DNA from: Acidobacteriota bacterium
Lineage (GTDB): Bacteria > Acidobacteriota > Terriglobia > Terriglobales > Acidobacteriaceae
Direction: 5' to 3'
NCBI GenBank assembly: GCA_003224755.1
Contig: QHZR01000044.1
Span: 1 to 48,139 of the forward strand
Length of the DNA: 48,139 nt
Shown piece after piece: positions 9,605-17,694 of the stretch (positions are counted from its first letter, which is position 1; every line of letters starts with the position of its first letter). The notes under the pieces are model-generated. The model had not been told where the DNA came from and did not search any database. It saw only the letters and a list, made by a program, of their open reading frames with translations. Both the position numbers and the translations under genes were made by a program.

Positions 9605-9949
9605 GTGAAAGTTGAATCGCCAGCGAAAGGCAAAGCAGCTATTGACGTCCTACGTGCGGATTCGTTAGCACGAATTCCGTGGCTGGTGCACGGCTTCAGC
9701 ACTAGAAGTGGCGGGTCCTCGAGAACTTACGGTGGACGTGCGCTCAACCTTGGATTTGCGACGCAGGATTCGAGAGCCGCAGTTCAAATGAATCGCCGGG
9801 CATTCGCGTCTGTAGTGACGGCAGATCGCCTCACGCGCTCTCCGGCTCGTTCGGGCCCGAAAAGCATTTGGCCGCTTATCACCGTGCGGCAAATTCATTC
9901 CGACCTGATTCATCACAGAGCCGCTCAGCGGAGACGGGCTCGTGACTGA
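9605..9949 (+). CDS. pgeF: PgeF/YfiH-family purine nucleoside phosphorylase-like protein, N-terminal part (frameshifted)
   Basis: The N-terminal part of a gene of the PgeF/YfiH ('laccase domain', DUF152) family, starting at GTG. It contains VHGFSTRSGG, GGRALNLG and RQIHSD; the His of the last motif is a metal ligand in the family. The frame then ends in an Arg-rich nonsense tail and a stop. Homology continues without a gap in another frame at 9942, so one base too many is present somewhere within about 9908-9918. The joined product would be near 290 residues, a normal family length. Family members act on purine nucleosides and remove mis-made muropeptide precursors. Either a pseudogene or a sequencing indel. 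Confidence 0.8.
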   Translation: MKVESPAKGKAAIDVLRADSLARIPWLVHGFSTRSGGSSRTYGGRALNLGFATQDSRAAVQMNRRAFASVVTADRLTRSPARSGPKSIWPLITVRQIHSDLIHHRAAQRRRARD

Positions 9950-10499
9950 TGTGCAGGGGATTCTGCTGGCCGTTCTCACGGCTGACTGCCTGCCTGTCGT
10001 GTTAGCTGATTCGAAAAATCGCGCAGTCGGCGTGTTTCACGCAGGATGGCGAGGAACTGTGAAGCGGATCGTCGAAAAAGGCATAGGCGAAATGCAACGC
10101 TGGTTTGGCACGCGGCCTGGCGATCTAAGAGCCGCGATCGGCCCCGGAATTCGCGGCTGCTGCTATCAGGTTGGTCCTGAAGTGCAAACAGCCTTCCAGT
10201 CTCAGTTTGCCTATGCGGAGGCGCTGTTTCGCGAAACCAAAGCACGAGATGAGATACACGAAAAGTATCCGCTGCTATTTTTGACCGCGCGCGCACCTGG
10301 ACACAGCGAGTTGCCGAAGCAGATTTTCCTAGATCTCGCAAGGGCCAATCGGCGGCAGCTCTTGGATGCGGGTGTCGTCGCGAAGAACATTGCGGACCTG
10401 GGCTTCTGCACTTCCTGCCGCGTGGATGCCTTCTTCTCACACCGCAAGGAAAAAGGTATGACGGGAAGGATGATGGCGGCGGTAGGAATTCGCGCCTAG
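9942..10499 (+). CDS. pgeF: PgeF/YfiH-family protein, C-terminal part (frameshifted)
   Basis: The main catalytic part of the split gene. TADCLPVV carries a metal-ligand Cys (residue 16 of this frame) and FHAGWRGT a ligand His (residue 33). GPGIRGCCYQVG and the C-terminal FCTSCRVDAFFSHRKEKG are also strong family signatures. The GTG at 9942 lies within the conserved GLVTD stretch, and the same frame reads ITEPLSGDG just upstream, so this is probably not a real start. It overlaps the first part by 8 bases. The enzyme would need both halves, since the metal site combines residues from each. The stop is followed at once by the remnant of an unrelated ATPase gene. Confidence 0.85.
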   Translation: MTDVQGILLAVLTADCLPVVLADSKNRAVGVFHAGWRGTVKRIVEKGIGEMQRWFGTRPGDLRAAIGPGIRGCCYQVGPEVQTAFQSQFAYAEALFRETKARDEIHEKYPLLFLTARAPGHSELPKQIFLDLARANRRQLLDAGVVAKNIADLGFCTSCRVDAFFSHRKEKGMTGRMMAAVGIRA

Positions 10500-10829
10500 A
10501 AGGCTGTCGCGGAGAAGGGGCTAAAGGCCCTCGCAGGCTTTGTAAAGGCGCTTAAGGTGAAATTTGGGGATATCGAAGTCGGTCTCGACTTCGAACCGGA
10601 GCCCGGTCTGGCCGACAATGGAAACCTGGAAGGAGATTTGGCGGCATTACTCGAACAGGTTGGAAACGCAGCAAAGAACGCAAATACTGCCCTGGTGATA
10701 TTCATCGACGAACTACAGTATGTCGCGCAGAACCAATTTGCAGCGCTGATTACCGCGCTGCACAGGTGTTCTCAGTCAAGTCTTCCGCTAACGGTGGTAG
10801 GGGCCGGACTACCACAACTTCGAGCCTAG
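10500..10829 (+). pseudogene. AAA ATPase remnant, part 1 (5' end missing)
   Basis: The frame is open from the base right after the pgeF stop and reads as the middle of an AAA-type ATPase. The Walker B strand ALVIFIDELQYV is clear, followed by LTVVGAGLPQLRA, typical of ORC/Cdc6-like bacterial ATPases. No Walker A motif and no start codon with context are present, so the 5' end has been lost. The frame stops at 10829, and the homology resumes one base out of frame (LRA then LAGKAKSYAE). It would not make a working ATPase. A GTG at 10557 could start a 90-residue fragment. Confidence 0.75.
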
Positions 10830-11386
10830 CCGGAAAGGCAAAATCGTACGCTGAACGGCTATTTGACTATCCGATGATTGGGCTGCTTAGTGCTCAAGAT
10901 GCCTCGTCAGCGATTATCAAGCCCGCACGGGAGCAACACGTCGAGTTCACTGACAAGGCAGTCAGGGCCATAATCGCGAAAACCCATGGGTATCCTTACT
11001 TTTTGCAAGAATGGGGCAAGCATTCATGGGACATCGCCCGGCAAAGTCCAATTACCGAGAACGACGTGTTCGCAGCCTCCGGCCAAGCTATTGCCGCCCT
11101 CGACGAAAGCTTTTTCAGGGTACGGTTTGATCGCTTGACACCCTCAGAGAAAACCTACCTGCGAGCGATGGCAGAACTCGGCGAAGGCCCCCACCGTTCG
11201 GGGGATATCGCCGAAGTAATGGGGAGAGCCAGTTCCTCTCTCGGCCCGGTTCGCAGCACCCTAATTGCGAAAGGAATGGTTTGGAGTCCAACTTTCGGAG
11301 ATACGGCTTTCACGGTGCCTTTATTCGACGAGTTCATAAAACGAATCATTTCGACTTGGAGCAAGCCTGCGCCAAGAGGACAATAA
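10766..11386 (+). pseudogene. AAA ATPase remnant, part 2 (C-terminal lid and winged-helix region)
   Basis: This frame continues the ATPase from about 10825 (LAGKAKSYAERLFDYPMIG). It covers the lid region (YPYFLQEWGKHSWD) and a C-terminal winged-helix-like part (LTPSEKTYLRAMAELGEG, RSGDIAEVMGR). The residues before LAGK are out-of-frame nonsense. Restoring one missing base near 10826 fuses it to part 1 without loss. In intact members this family couples ATP hydrolysis to DNA or protein binding; here Walker A is absent. Nothing nearby indicates its original role. Confidence 0.75.
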
Positions 11387-11440
11387 TAGCCGCGATGGGT
11401 TAGGGCCCTGAGCTGGCCATGTTTGGGCAGCACGACTGAA

Positions 11441-11797
11441 CTATCCCGCTGCCGCCGTTTCTGGCTCACCCACTACAGCCTCCAGATGTTGCAGAGTCTG
11501 CGGGACCGTCAGCGAATACATCTCACGCCCCACGCCCTCGCCGGATTCGAGCGCAGTCTTAAGAAAGTGTCCGGCAATCGCGATCGCCAGAGCGTCCGTG
11601 ATTGTCTTTCCGGCACGCCTCTTGTATTCCTCCCACGCCGGCAGAGGCAGTGCAACCCAGACCGGACGGCCATCCACCAGAAACTTGATGTCTGTGGCAT
11701 CGGCGTGTCGCGTGGCGACGGCCACAATCAACGCTTGATACAGACAGTGCACCTGTTTCTTGATCCACCGATCATGGGCGTGAAAGTCGCGATACAT
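11441..11797 (-). CDS. Hypothetical protein
   Basis: A 118-residue soluble protein that I do not recognise. It has a mixed alpha/beta character (IKFLVDGRPVWVALPLPAWEEYKRR, then ALAIAIAGHFLKTALESG). No signal peptide, membrane segment or metal motif is visible. It is transcribed divergently from the esterase gene, and its 3' end converges on the ATPase remnant. Coding character is plausible because the product is balanced in composition and no better frame exists here, but no function can be inferred. Confidence 0.55.
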   Translation of the reverse strand: MYRDFHAHDRWIKKQVHCLYQALIVAVATRHADATDIKFLVDGRPVWVALPLPAWEEYKRRAGKTITDALAIAIAGHFLKTALESGEGVGREMYSLTVPQTLQHLEAVVGEPETAAAG

Positions 11798-11904
11798 GAT
11801 GAAAGTAGAATAGCAACGCCATCAAGCTGTAAGCAAACCTGCCAACGCTGCGGGCAGAGCGCTTGGATGATTTGAGCAGTTCGTGTGGTATCTTTTGCGG
11901 CGAA

Positions 11905-12954
11905 ATGAAATCGCAAATTCTGCTGCTTCTCATCGCCGCGGTCTTGCCGTCCAACGCGTGCGCTCAATCGAGTGCTCAAGGATCCGCGCAATCCAAACCA
12001 GCGGTTAGTCCTGTAGCTGCGGCCCAAACTCCCGATCCTGACGCCTTTTACCACCTCGATCCCGACTCGCTGCCGCAGGAGGGCGTTCCTAAAGGCGAGA
12101 TCCGCGGGCCATTCACGCTGCCCAGCAATGCCTACCCTGGTACGCAGCACACCTATTGGGTTTACGTTCCCGCGCAGTACGACCCAGCTACGCCTACCAG
12201 CCTGATGATTTACAACGACGGCCAGGCGTTCATGAATCCTGAGGGCGACATGCGTGCGCAGAACGTCATGGACAATCTCATTTTCCGGCGCGAGCTGCCG
12301 GTGTTGATCGCTGTGTTCATCAATCCCGGACGCCGTCCAGATCAGCCGGAACCGAACCCGACCGAATGGGGCGACCACACCACTAACCGGCCGACGGAAT
12401 ACAACACGCTCGACGACAAGTACGCGCGCGTCATCGTGGACGAGCTGTTACCCGTGCTGAACAAGCAGTACAACGTTTTGCGCGATCCCGAGCGCCACGG
12501 CATCGGCGGATCAAGTTCAGGCGCGATCGCGGCATTCACCGTGGCATGGGAACGGCCGAACGAGTTTCGCAAGGTGTTGAGCAACGTTGGCAGCTTTGTA
12601 GATCTCCGCGGTGGCAACGCTTACCCGGACATCATTCGCAAGAGTGAGAAGAAAGGGATCCGCATTTTTCTGTGCGATGGCCGCAATGACAATCGCGCGT
12701 TGAATCCCGACGGTTCCTACAATCAGGCACGAGACTGGTTCTATCAGAACGTGCGCATGATGCGCGCACTCAGCGAAAAGGGATACGACCTGAACTACGC
12801 CTGGGGCATGAACAAGCACGGCCAGAAAATGGGAGGAGCGATTCTCCCTGACATGATGCGCTGGTTGTGGCGGGACCATGAATTCTCGGACGATCCAAAG
12901 AACACTCTGGAGCGGTCATTCAATTTCCCGATGGAGAACGCCGCTAAGCGATAG
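11905..12954 (+). CDS. Secreted esterase, enterochelin esterase/esterase D-like
   Basis: An alpha/beta-hydrolase of the putative esterase family. The longest frame opens at 11863, but the ATG at 11905 begins a clean signal peptide ([15 protein letters not shown]... to NACAQ), so I prefer it; the product has 349 residues. The nucleophile elbow is GGSSSGA (Ser 204 from this start). The acid is probably in [12 protein letters not shown] and the His in [11 protein letters not shown]. The N-terminal part ([26 protein letters not shown]) is typical of Fes-like and carbohydrate esterases. Predicted periplasmic; the substrate could be a siderophore ester or an acylated sugar. Monocistronic. Confidence 0.87.
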   Translation: MKSQILLLLIAAVLPSNACAQSSAQGSAQSKPAVSPVAAAQTPDPDAFYHLDPDSLPQEGVPKGEIRGPFTLPSNAYPGTQHTYWVYVPAQYDPATPTSLMIYNDGQAFMNPEGDMRAQNVMDNLIFRRELPVLIAVFINPGRRPDQPEPNPTEWGDHTTNRPTEYNTLDDKYARVIVDELLPVLNKQYNVLRDPERHGIGGSSSGAIAAFTVAWERPNEFRKVLSNVGSFVDLRGGNAYPDIIRKSEKKGIRIFLCDGRNDNRALNPDGSYNQARDWFYQNVRMMRALSEKGYDLNYAWGMNKHGQKMGGAILPDMMRWLWRDHEFSDDPKNTLERSFNFPMENAAKR

Positions 12955-13077
12955 ATGGTCGGAGTTATCTCGCAAGTGCAAGCCCGGGTGCGTTTAGACG
13001 ACATCAGCAAAGGGTAACTCTAACCTTCCAATCTCATGGCATAATGTCATGCCAAAGTTTCGATCCGGCAGCTCCCA

Positions 13078-14907
13078 ATGTATTCATCCTCTGTCGTCTT
13101 CAAGGTCTGGTTCGCAATTCTGATTTGCGGACTTCTGAGCGGCCCAATTTCCGCAGAGCAATCACCAGCGTCCGTTTCCATTCACGCCAACGAGAATCGC
13201 ACTCCCGCCGGTGAGCTGAAGGATGGAATTCTGACCTTGCATCTGGAACTCACCTCGGGCAACTGGTATCCGGAAGCGGACGACGGCCCCAGCATGCAGA
13301 TTGAAGCTTTCGCTGAGGAAGGCAAGGCGCCACAGGTGCCCGGGCCGCTGATTCGAGTTCCGCAAGGCACCGAGATTCGCGTTTCGTTTCACAATGCCTT
13401 GGCAGCGACTGCGATCATCCACGGCATGCACCAGCATCCCGGCGATGCCAAGGACGTGTTGCAAGTCCCGCCGGGCGAGACGCGCGAAGTACATTTTCTG
13501 GCGGGAGAGCCGGGAACTTACCAGTATTATGCCAGCGCCGGTGGACCGACGACCCGTCCGCGACCCTTCCGCGAGGACAGCCAACTCAGTGGAGCATTCA
13601 TTGTTGACCCTCCGGGAAGCGTGCCGCACGATCGCGTGTTTGTGCTCGGAGTCTGGCGCGGCGAAACTGCTCCGACACTATCCAAAGATGTGGCAGTCAT
13701 CAACGGCAAGTCTTGGCCGTATACCGAGCGCCTCAGTTACAGCGCTGGAGAAGAAGTCCACTGGCGGATGCTCAACGCCAGCGATGTGAATCATCCTATG
13801 CACCTGCACGGGTCGTACTACCGGGTGGAAAGCATGGGAGACGGCGAGCGAGATCGAATGTTCCCTACTGATGATCAGCGTACGGTGTTTACGCAACTCC
13901 TTCCACCCGGTTCTAGCATGACGACTTCATGGACCGCAGTGCCGGGGCGTTGGATCTTTCATTGTCACCTCATGGCACACGTAGCACCATCGATCCACGA
14001 ACACGGTCAGAATCACATGGCAGGATTGGTGTTGGGTATTACCGTGCCGGGAGAACGCCCTCACGTTGTTGCTCACGGAAGCGCGCGGAAATTGCGGTTG
14101 CTGGTGCGTGAGCGACCGGCGGTGAACGGCGTTGCCGCGGGTTTCGGCTACCAATTGGAAGAGTCGCACCGACTATCGCCGGCCAGCGTCTCTCTGCCGG
14201 GACCCACGTTGGTTCTCGAGCGCGGGCGTCCGGTGGAGATCACAGTTGTAAACCAGCTCAACGAGCCTACCTCCGTACATTGGCATGGAATGGAGTTGGA
14301 GAGCTACTACGATGGAGTCGCCGGATGGGGAATGCGAGGGCACTATCTCACTCCCACCATCGCACCAGGGCAGTCCTTCTGCGCGCGATTCACGCCGCCG
14401 CGCTCCGGCACGTTCATCTACCACACCCACCTGGATGACGAGATTCAGCTCGCAGGCGGGCTGTATGGCGCGATGGTTGTTGTTGATCCCGGCGCGAAGT
14501 TCGATTCGGACAGCGAACAGCTATTTGTGATCAGTGGATGGGGAGGTCGCCGTTCGTTTGACTCGCAGATTCCGATATCAGGCTTGCTTAACGGCAGTCC
14601 GCAACCCACAGCCCTTCACTGGCAGGTTGGGAAAAGCTACAGAGTGCGTTTCATCAACATCAGTAGCGCGATTATTGGCGCATTATCCGTTACTGGAAAC
14701 GACGGCCCGGTGCAATGGCGTGCTCGCGCCAAAGACGGTGCCGATCTCCCTGCGAGCCAGGCTGTGCTTCAGGACGCAAAGCTGACGATTGCGCCGGGGG
14801 AAACTTATGATTTTGAATACAAGCCAAATCAGCCGGGTCCACTGAAGATGGAATTCAAAGCACTCGCGGTCCCGGTGGATTTGACACAGTCAATCGAGGT
14901 TGAATAG
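13078..14907 (+). CDS. Secreted multicopper oxidase with permuted copper domains
   Basis: A 609-residue exported oxidase (signal peptide 1-26). Four cupredoxin-like stretches are visible. D1 (about 50-180) has a degenerate IIHGMHQH (114-120) and ends in YQYYAS instead of HxH. D2 (about 200-325) has the mononuclear/trinuclear motifs usually found last: HPMHLHG (239-245) and HCHLMAH (295-301). D3 (about 365-470) has the motifs usually found first: HWHG (401-404) and HTH (449-451). D4 resembles the copper-free middle domain of laccases. Together D2 and D3 supply all ligands for T1, T2 and T3 copper, but in reversed order. I306 at the axial position suggests a high-potential T1 site. It lies just upstream of an AraC gene. 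Confidence 0.88.
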   Translation: MYSSSVVFKVWFAILICGLLSGPISAEQSPASVSIHANENRTPAGELKDGILTLHLELTSGNWYPEADDGPSMQIEAFAEEGKAPQVPGPLIRVPQGTEIRVSFHNALAATAIIHGMHQHPGDAKDVLQVPPGETREVHFLAGEPGTYQYYASAGGPTTRPRPFREDSQLSGAFIVDPPGSVPHDRVFVLGVWRGETAPTLSKDVAVINGKSWPYTERLSYSAGEEVHWRMLNASDVNHPMHLHGSYYRVESMGDGERDRMFPTDDQRTVFTQLLPPGSSMTTSWTAVPGRWIFHCHLMAHVAPSIHEHGQNHMAGLVLGITVPGERPHVVAHGSARKLRLLVRERPAVNGVAAGFGYQLEESHRLSPASVSLPGPTLVLERGRPVEITVVNQLNEPTSVHWHGMELESYYDGVAGWGMRGHYLTPTIAPGQSFCARFTPPRSGTFIYHTHLDDEIQLAGGLYGAMVVVDPGAKFDSDSEQLFVISGWGGRRSFDSQIPISGLLNGSPQPTALHWQVGKSYRVRFINISSAIIGALSVTGNDGPVQWRARAKDGADLPASQAVLQDAKLTIAPGETYDFEYKPNQPGPLKMEFKALAVPVDLTQSIEVE

Positions 14908-14916
14908 AAGCATTCC

Positions 14917-15333
14917 GTGACGCAACTGCTCCATGACGACACCTTCCGCCGCCTTTGTCGAGGGCGTGACTTGCTGGCGGCCGAATATCGATCGCGCGTT
15001 CTGCTACAGCAGGCAGCACGCGAAGCGTGCCTTTCGGAATTTCATTTTCATCGCATGTTTCGTGCGACGTTCGGCGAAACCCCGCACGACTTTATTACTC
15101 GCCTACGCATGGACCGCGCCCGACAGATGCTCGCCTCTGAGCGCACCGTTACTGATGTTTGCTTCGAGATCGGCTACGAAAGCCTGGGATCGTTTTCCAC
15201 AAAATTTCGGGCCCAGTTCGGGCTCAGTCCCAAGACTTTTCAGCGTGAGATGCGCCGCATATTCGGATATAGCGCTCCCTGGCGCGTGCTGATGGTTCCG
15301 GCATGCTTTCTGCAGGCTTGGGCTGTCGAATGA
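14917..15333 (+). CDS. AraC-family transcriptional regulator (DNA-binding domain only)
   Basis: A 138-residue regulator starting at GTG, only 9 bases after the multicopper oxidase stop, so probably co-transcribed. It holds the two helix-turn-helix units of the AraC family: the first around LLQQAAREACLSEFHFHRMF (with FGETPHDFITRLRMDRARQML) and the second around TVTDVCFEIGYESLGSFS, ending in the signature FRAQFGLSPKTF. No ligand-binding domain is present, so it must respond through a partner or by its own level. It could control the oxidase gene or the neighbouring glyoxalase-fold gene. Short AraC genes next to VOC-family genes are a recurrent pairing. A strong terminator follows. Confidence 0.88.
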   Translation: MTQLLHDDTFRRLCRGRDLLAAEYRSRVLLQQAAREACLSEFHFHRMFRATFGETPHDFITRLRMDRARQMLASERTVTDVCFEIGYESLGSFSTKFRAQFGLSPKTFQREMRRIFGYSAPWRVLMVPACFLQAWAVE

Positions 15334-15377
15334 AGGCGGGTTGCCCAGAAGATTAATTCCCGTGAGAGCCTGGGTGC

Positions 15378-15410
15378 CCCGTCCAAGTTCTGCTTGGGCG
15401 GGTTATTTTT
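15378..15410 (+). terminator. Rho-independent terminator after the oxidase-AraC operon
   Basis: Ten-pair stem CCCGTCCAAG / CTTGGGCGGG (15378-15387 with 15393-15402, one G-T pair), loop TTCTG, then TTATTTTT. It ends the two-gene operon and separates it from the glyoxalase-fold gene. Confidence 0.88.
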
Positions 15411-15482
15411 GTCAACCTCGATAGCAAGAATCGAGAAGCATCCCTCATCCCATTTCGCTAATCTCCACCAAGGAGAACCTCA

Positions 15483-15923
15483 ATGATTCAAAAAATGTCG
15501 CATGCAACCATTTACGTGCTTAATCAGGACGTAGCCAAGGACTTCTACGTTGGCAAGTTGGGATTCGAAGTCAAAGTTGATTCATCGCTGCCCAACGGCT
15601 TCCGCTGGCTGACCGTGACGCCCAAAGGACAGCCCGATCTCGAGATCATTCTGATGAAAGTCGGCAGCAGCAGCGACTTCGTCAAGATGAAAGGCGGAGA
15701 CACAGCAGAGAAAGATGTCGAGACGATCGGTGCATTATTGAAGAAAGGCTGGTTTGGCCCAGGCGCTTTCAAAACCGCTGATTGCCGCAAGACCTATGAG
15801 GAACTGAAGGCCAAAGGCGTGGAGTTCGTCTCAGAGCCGAAAGATCAATTCTATGGCGTTGAGGCCGTCTTCAAAGATCCATTCGGGAATTGGTTCAGCA
15901 TGTCCCAGCCGAAAAACTACTGA
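15483..15923 (+). CDS. VOC (glyoxalase/bleomycin resistance) family protein
   Basis: A 146-residue protein with two beta-alpha-beta-beta-beta units. MSHATIYVLNQDVAKDFYVGKLGFEV at the N-terminus and the C-terminal VEAVFKDPFGNWFSMSQP are typical of the vicinal oxygen chelate superfamily. Metal ligands expected are H7 in the first strand and a residue near the last DPFGN segment. The exact reaction (glyoxalase, dioxygenase, antibiotic binding or demethylmenaquinone-type chemistry) cannot be called. The ATG is preceded by AAGGAG (in CCAAGGAGAACCTCA) at a good distance. It follows the terminator of the AraC gene, so it has its own promoter. Confidence 0.85.
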   Translation: MIQKMSHATIYVLNQDVAKDFYVGKLGFEVKVDSSLPNGFRWLTVTPKGQPDLEIILMKVGSSSDFVKMKGGDTAEKDVETIGALLKKGWFGPGAFKTADCRKTYEELKAKGVEFVSEPKDQFYGVEAVFKDPFGNWFSMSQPKNY

Positions 15924-15991
15924 TCACATATTTTAGTGAACAGACGAATTTGGCGAGATCCTCAGTTGAACTTGAAGAAGAAACTGCAGAA

Positions 15992-16600
15992 CTACTCGCT
16001 AAATTCTTCCAAAAAGTGGGCCAGGAGTCGTCGAAAAACGATTGCGGTTGCTTCCCAGTCTCCCTGCATCGCTTTCATACCTGCTTCTGCATAACCGCCA
16101 TCGGGTCGTGGGCGCAGGCGGACAAATGGCGGCAACCCATAACGCACCGCGATAAAGTTGGCCCACAGCCCCGCAGTGCGACCGTTTCCGTTCGCAAAAG
16201 GATGGATTCGCACCCACTCGGCGTGCGCCCAAGCACACAGATCGAGGACAGCATCTAGCTGGTCGGAAGTGAGCTTCCGGCCGACCGTAATATTGCGGTC
16301 TAACTCGGCAACCGCACTTCGAATAATCTTCTCGAACTGCTGGAGTTCGTCAGCGACTGTTGCTGCCGGAGAGCCGCGAAAGCGGCCGATTTTGACTCCC
16401 GTTCTCTCGAGGCCCGGCTGGCCGCGAAAAGCTCCGACGTATCGCGGTTCAGCCTTCAGGCCCTGCATGAAGAGTCGCTGCCACCGACGAGCGAGCTCCA
16501 CCGTCGGAGTCTCGCGCCGCCCGGCTTGTTCGACGATCTCTTCGAGGATGCGTGTAAGACTTTGCCGTAGCTCGGGACTGTCTGCATCCCAATCAGGCAC
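15992..16600 (-). CDS. Fic/Fido-domain protein, putative toxin of a pair
   Basis: A 202-residue Fido-domain protein. The core motif is HPFANGNGRT (H133 to T142). Catalytic H133, N139, G140 and R141 are present, but the acidic residue that binds Mg2+ (D/E in HxFx[D/E]GNGR) is N137, and the last Arg of the usual motif is Gly. No inhibitory [ST]xxxE[GN] helix is seen in this protein or in its partner. Fic enzymes transfer AMP or other phosphate-containing groups to Ser/Thr/Tyr of targets. The gene overlaps its upstream ribbon-helix-helix partner by 8 bases, as in a toxin-antitoxin operon. Activity is uncertain given N137. Confidence 0.85.
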   Translation of the reverse strand: MPDWDADSPELRQSLTRILEEIVEQAGRRETPTVELARRWQRLFMQGLKAEPRYVGAFRGQPGLERTGVKIGRFRGSPAATVADELQQFEKIIRSAVAELDRNITVGRKLTSDQLDAVLDLCAWAHAEWVRIHPFANGNGRTAGLWANFIAVRYGLPPFVRLRPRPDGGYAEAGMKAMQGDWEATAIVFRRLLAHFLEEFSE

Positions 16601-16943
16601 CCAGGACCTCGCGAACTCTGCTTCGCACCGGGCCGGTTGGCTTTGCAGAATTCTCGAAATCGGTTTCTTCGAACGGCTCTCCCTCTAGCGGATCTTTCAA
16701 GGTTGCTTCTGCATCGACCAGCGCTGCGATGGCGCGTTTGAACCCCTGCTCCTTCTTTCGATAGGAATCAAGGCTGTCCAAGCTGGCCTCCAAGCTGCGC
16801 TCCTTGCGACCCTTCTGCCGCAGGAAGATCTTAATCGCCTCGTTGAGGATCTGATTGATCGGACGCCCCTCAATCTTGCTGAGGTGCTTGAGTGCGTTTC
16901 GCTCCTGGGAATCAATTCGTAAAGTAAAGGCGGCTCTGCTCAT
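16593..16943 (-). CDS. Ribbon-helix-helix protein, putative antitoxin/autorepressor
   Basis: A 116-residue protein. The N-terminal 45 residues look like a ribbon-helix-helix DNA-binding domain (AAFTLRIDSQERNALKHLSK, then GRPINQILNEAIKIFL). The C-terminal 70 residues are charged and probably partly disordered (KDPLEGEPFEETDFEN), as in antitoxins whose tail wraps the toxin. It is the first gene of the pair, with Fic overlapping its end by 8 bases. Known Fic antitoxins are usually small alpha-helical proteins with an inhibitory Glu motif, or Phd; a ribbon-helix-helix partner is less usual. Likely represses its own promoter through sites just upstream. Confidence 0.75.
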   Translation of the reverse strand: MSRAAFTLRIDSQERNALKHLSKIEGRPINQILNEAIKIFLRQKGRKERSLEASLDSLDSYRKKEQGFKRAIAALVDAEATLKDPLEGEPFEETDFENSAKPTGPVRSRVREVLGA

Positions 16944-16969
16944 GTCACTAGGTTATGCTCATTCTCGCG

Positions 16970-16997
16970 TGATGTCAATATCATATTATGACGTCAT
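16970..16997. promoter_or_regulatory. Candidate operator upstream of the ribbon-helix-helix/Fic operon
   Basis: Contains TGATGTCAA (16970-16978) and the perfect 10-base palindrome ATGACGTCAT (16988-16997), in an AT-rich stretch 27-54 bases upstream of the antitoxin start. Paired half-sites of this size suit a ribbon-helix-helix autorepressor. Inference only. Confidence 0.35.
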
Positions 16998-17228
16998 TGC
17001 AGAGAGGATGTTACGAACGCACGTGCTATAGGTAAGTATTATTATAATCAGTCGCTTGAATGATCTGGCAATTCTTACGATGCCGGAAGGGAAATGACAA
17101 CGATGGGGGAGTAGCCATTCGAACGCGGTTCGCTAGTGCATTTCTACAACGCTGATTGCTGAGGACTTATCTGGTCTTCGGTAATCTCCCCTTTTCGGTA
17201 GGCAAGACGCATACTTGGGCTCAGACAT

Positions 17229-17639
17229 ATGCCGTACCTCCCTCAGTTGCAGTCACAACCTTCCGGCCGGCGCGCCGAGCGCGTCCGCTTCGAAGAAAGT
17301 ACTCCCGTCGTATTGCGATTTCCGGATGGCAAACGCTCGTCCGGGCAGTTGCAAGTAATCTCCACGACTGGTGGTTTGCTCTGCTTGCCGCAGCCTTTAC
17401 AACCCGGCGCCGTCGGAAAACTCATGTTCCTGATTCAGGGCGGCGGATCGGTACTCGGCGAGGCACAGATGCTGAGCCCGATGTCATGGGAACGGCAGCC
17501 GTTTCGCTTCCTGACGCTGCACGAAGATGACCGCACGCGCTTGCAATGCGCAATTCAGTCTCGCCTGGCGCAAACCAAGCGACAAAGCGAGCAGAGGGGC
17601 CGGGAACGCGAGCAGATGGAAAACTTCAGGGCGTGGTAG
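17229..17639 (+). CDS. PilZ-like domain protein with a degenerate c-di-GMP motif
   Basis: A 136-residue protein resembling a PilZ domain. The RxxxR element is present (R14 and R18 in GRRAERVRF), followed by short beta strands (TPVVLRF, GQLQVIS) and STTGG. The canonical D/NxSxxG becomes V43-I-S-T-T-G48, so the acidic or Asn residue that contacts the second messenger is missing. It may bind c-di-GMP weakly or not at all. The C-terminus is a charged helix (QTKRQSEQRGREREQ). It converges on the NtrC-type gene. A longer plus-strand frame from 17156 overlaps it but has poor composition. Confidence 0.65.
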   Translation: MPYLPQLQSQPSGRRAERVRFEESTPVVLRFPDGKRSSGQLQVISTTGGLLCLPQPLQPGAVGKLMFLIQGGGSVLGEAQMLSPMSWERQPFRFLTLHEDDRTRLQCAIQSRLAQTKRQSEQRGREREQMENFRAW

Positions 17640-17694
17640 GGAAGCAGTCGGCACTCAGCATTCGGCCAAAATAGGCCAGTAGATCTCACCCAGA

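Noticed and set aside
11728-12378. 216-residue minus-strand frame opposite the esterase
   Set aside because: No domain; it overlaps the esterase start and the hypothetical gene, both better supported.
17100-17206. Possible yybP-ykoY (manganese) riboswitch: GGGGAGTAGC near 17105, and GGCAAGAC near 17200, with GGGGAG/CTCCCC pairing
   Set aside because: Only two short matches to the conserved core are seen, the four-way fold could not be built convincingly, and the downstream gene is not a manganese exporter. A covariance-model search would decide.
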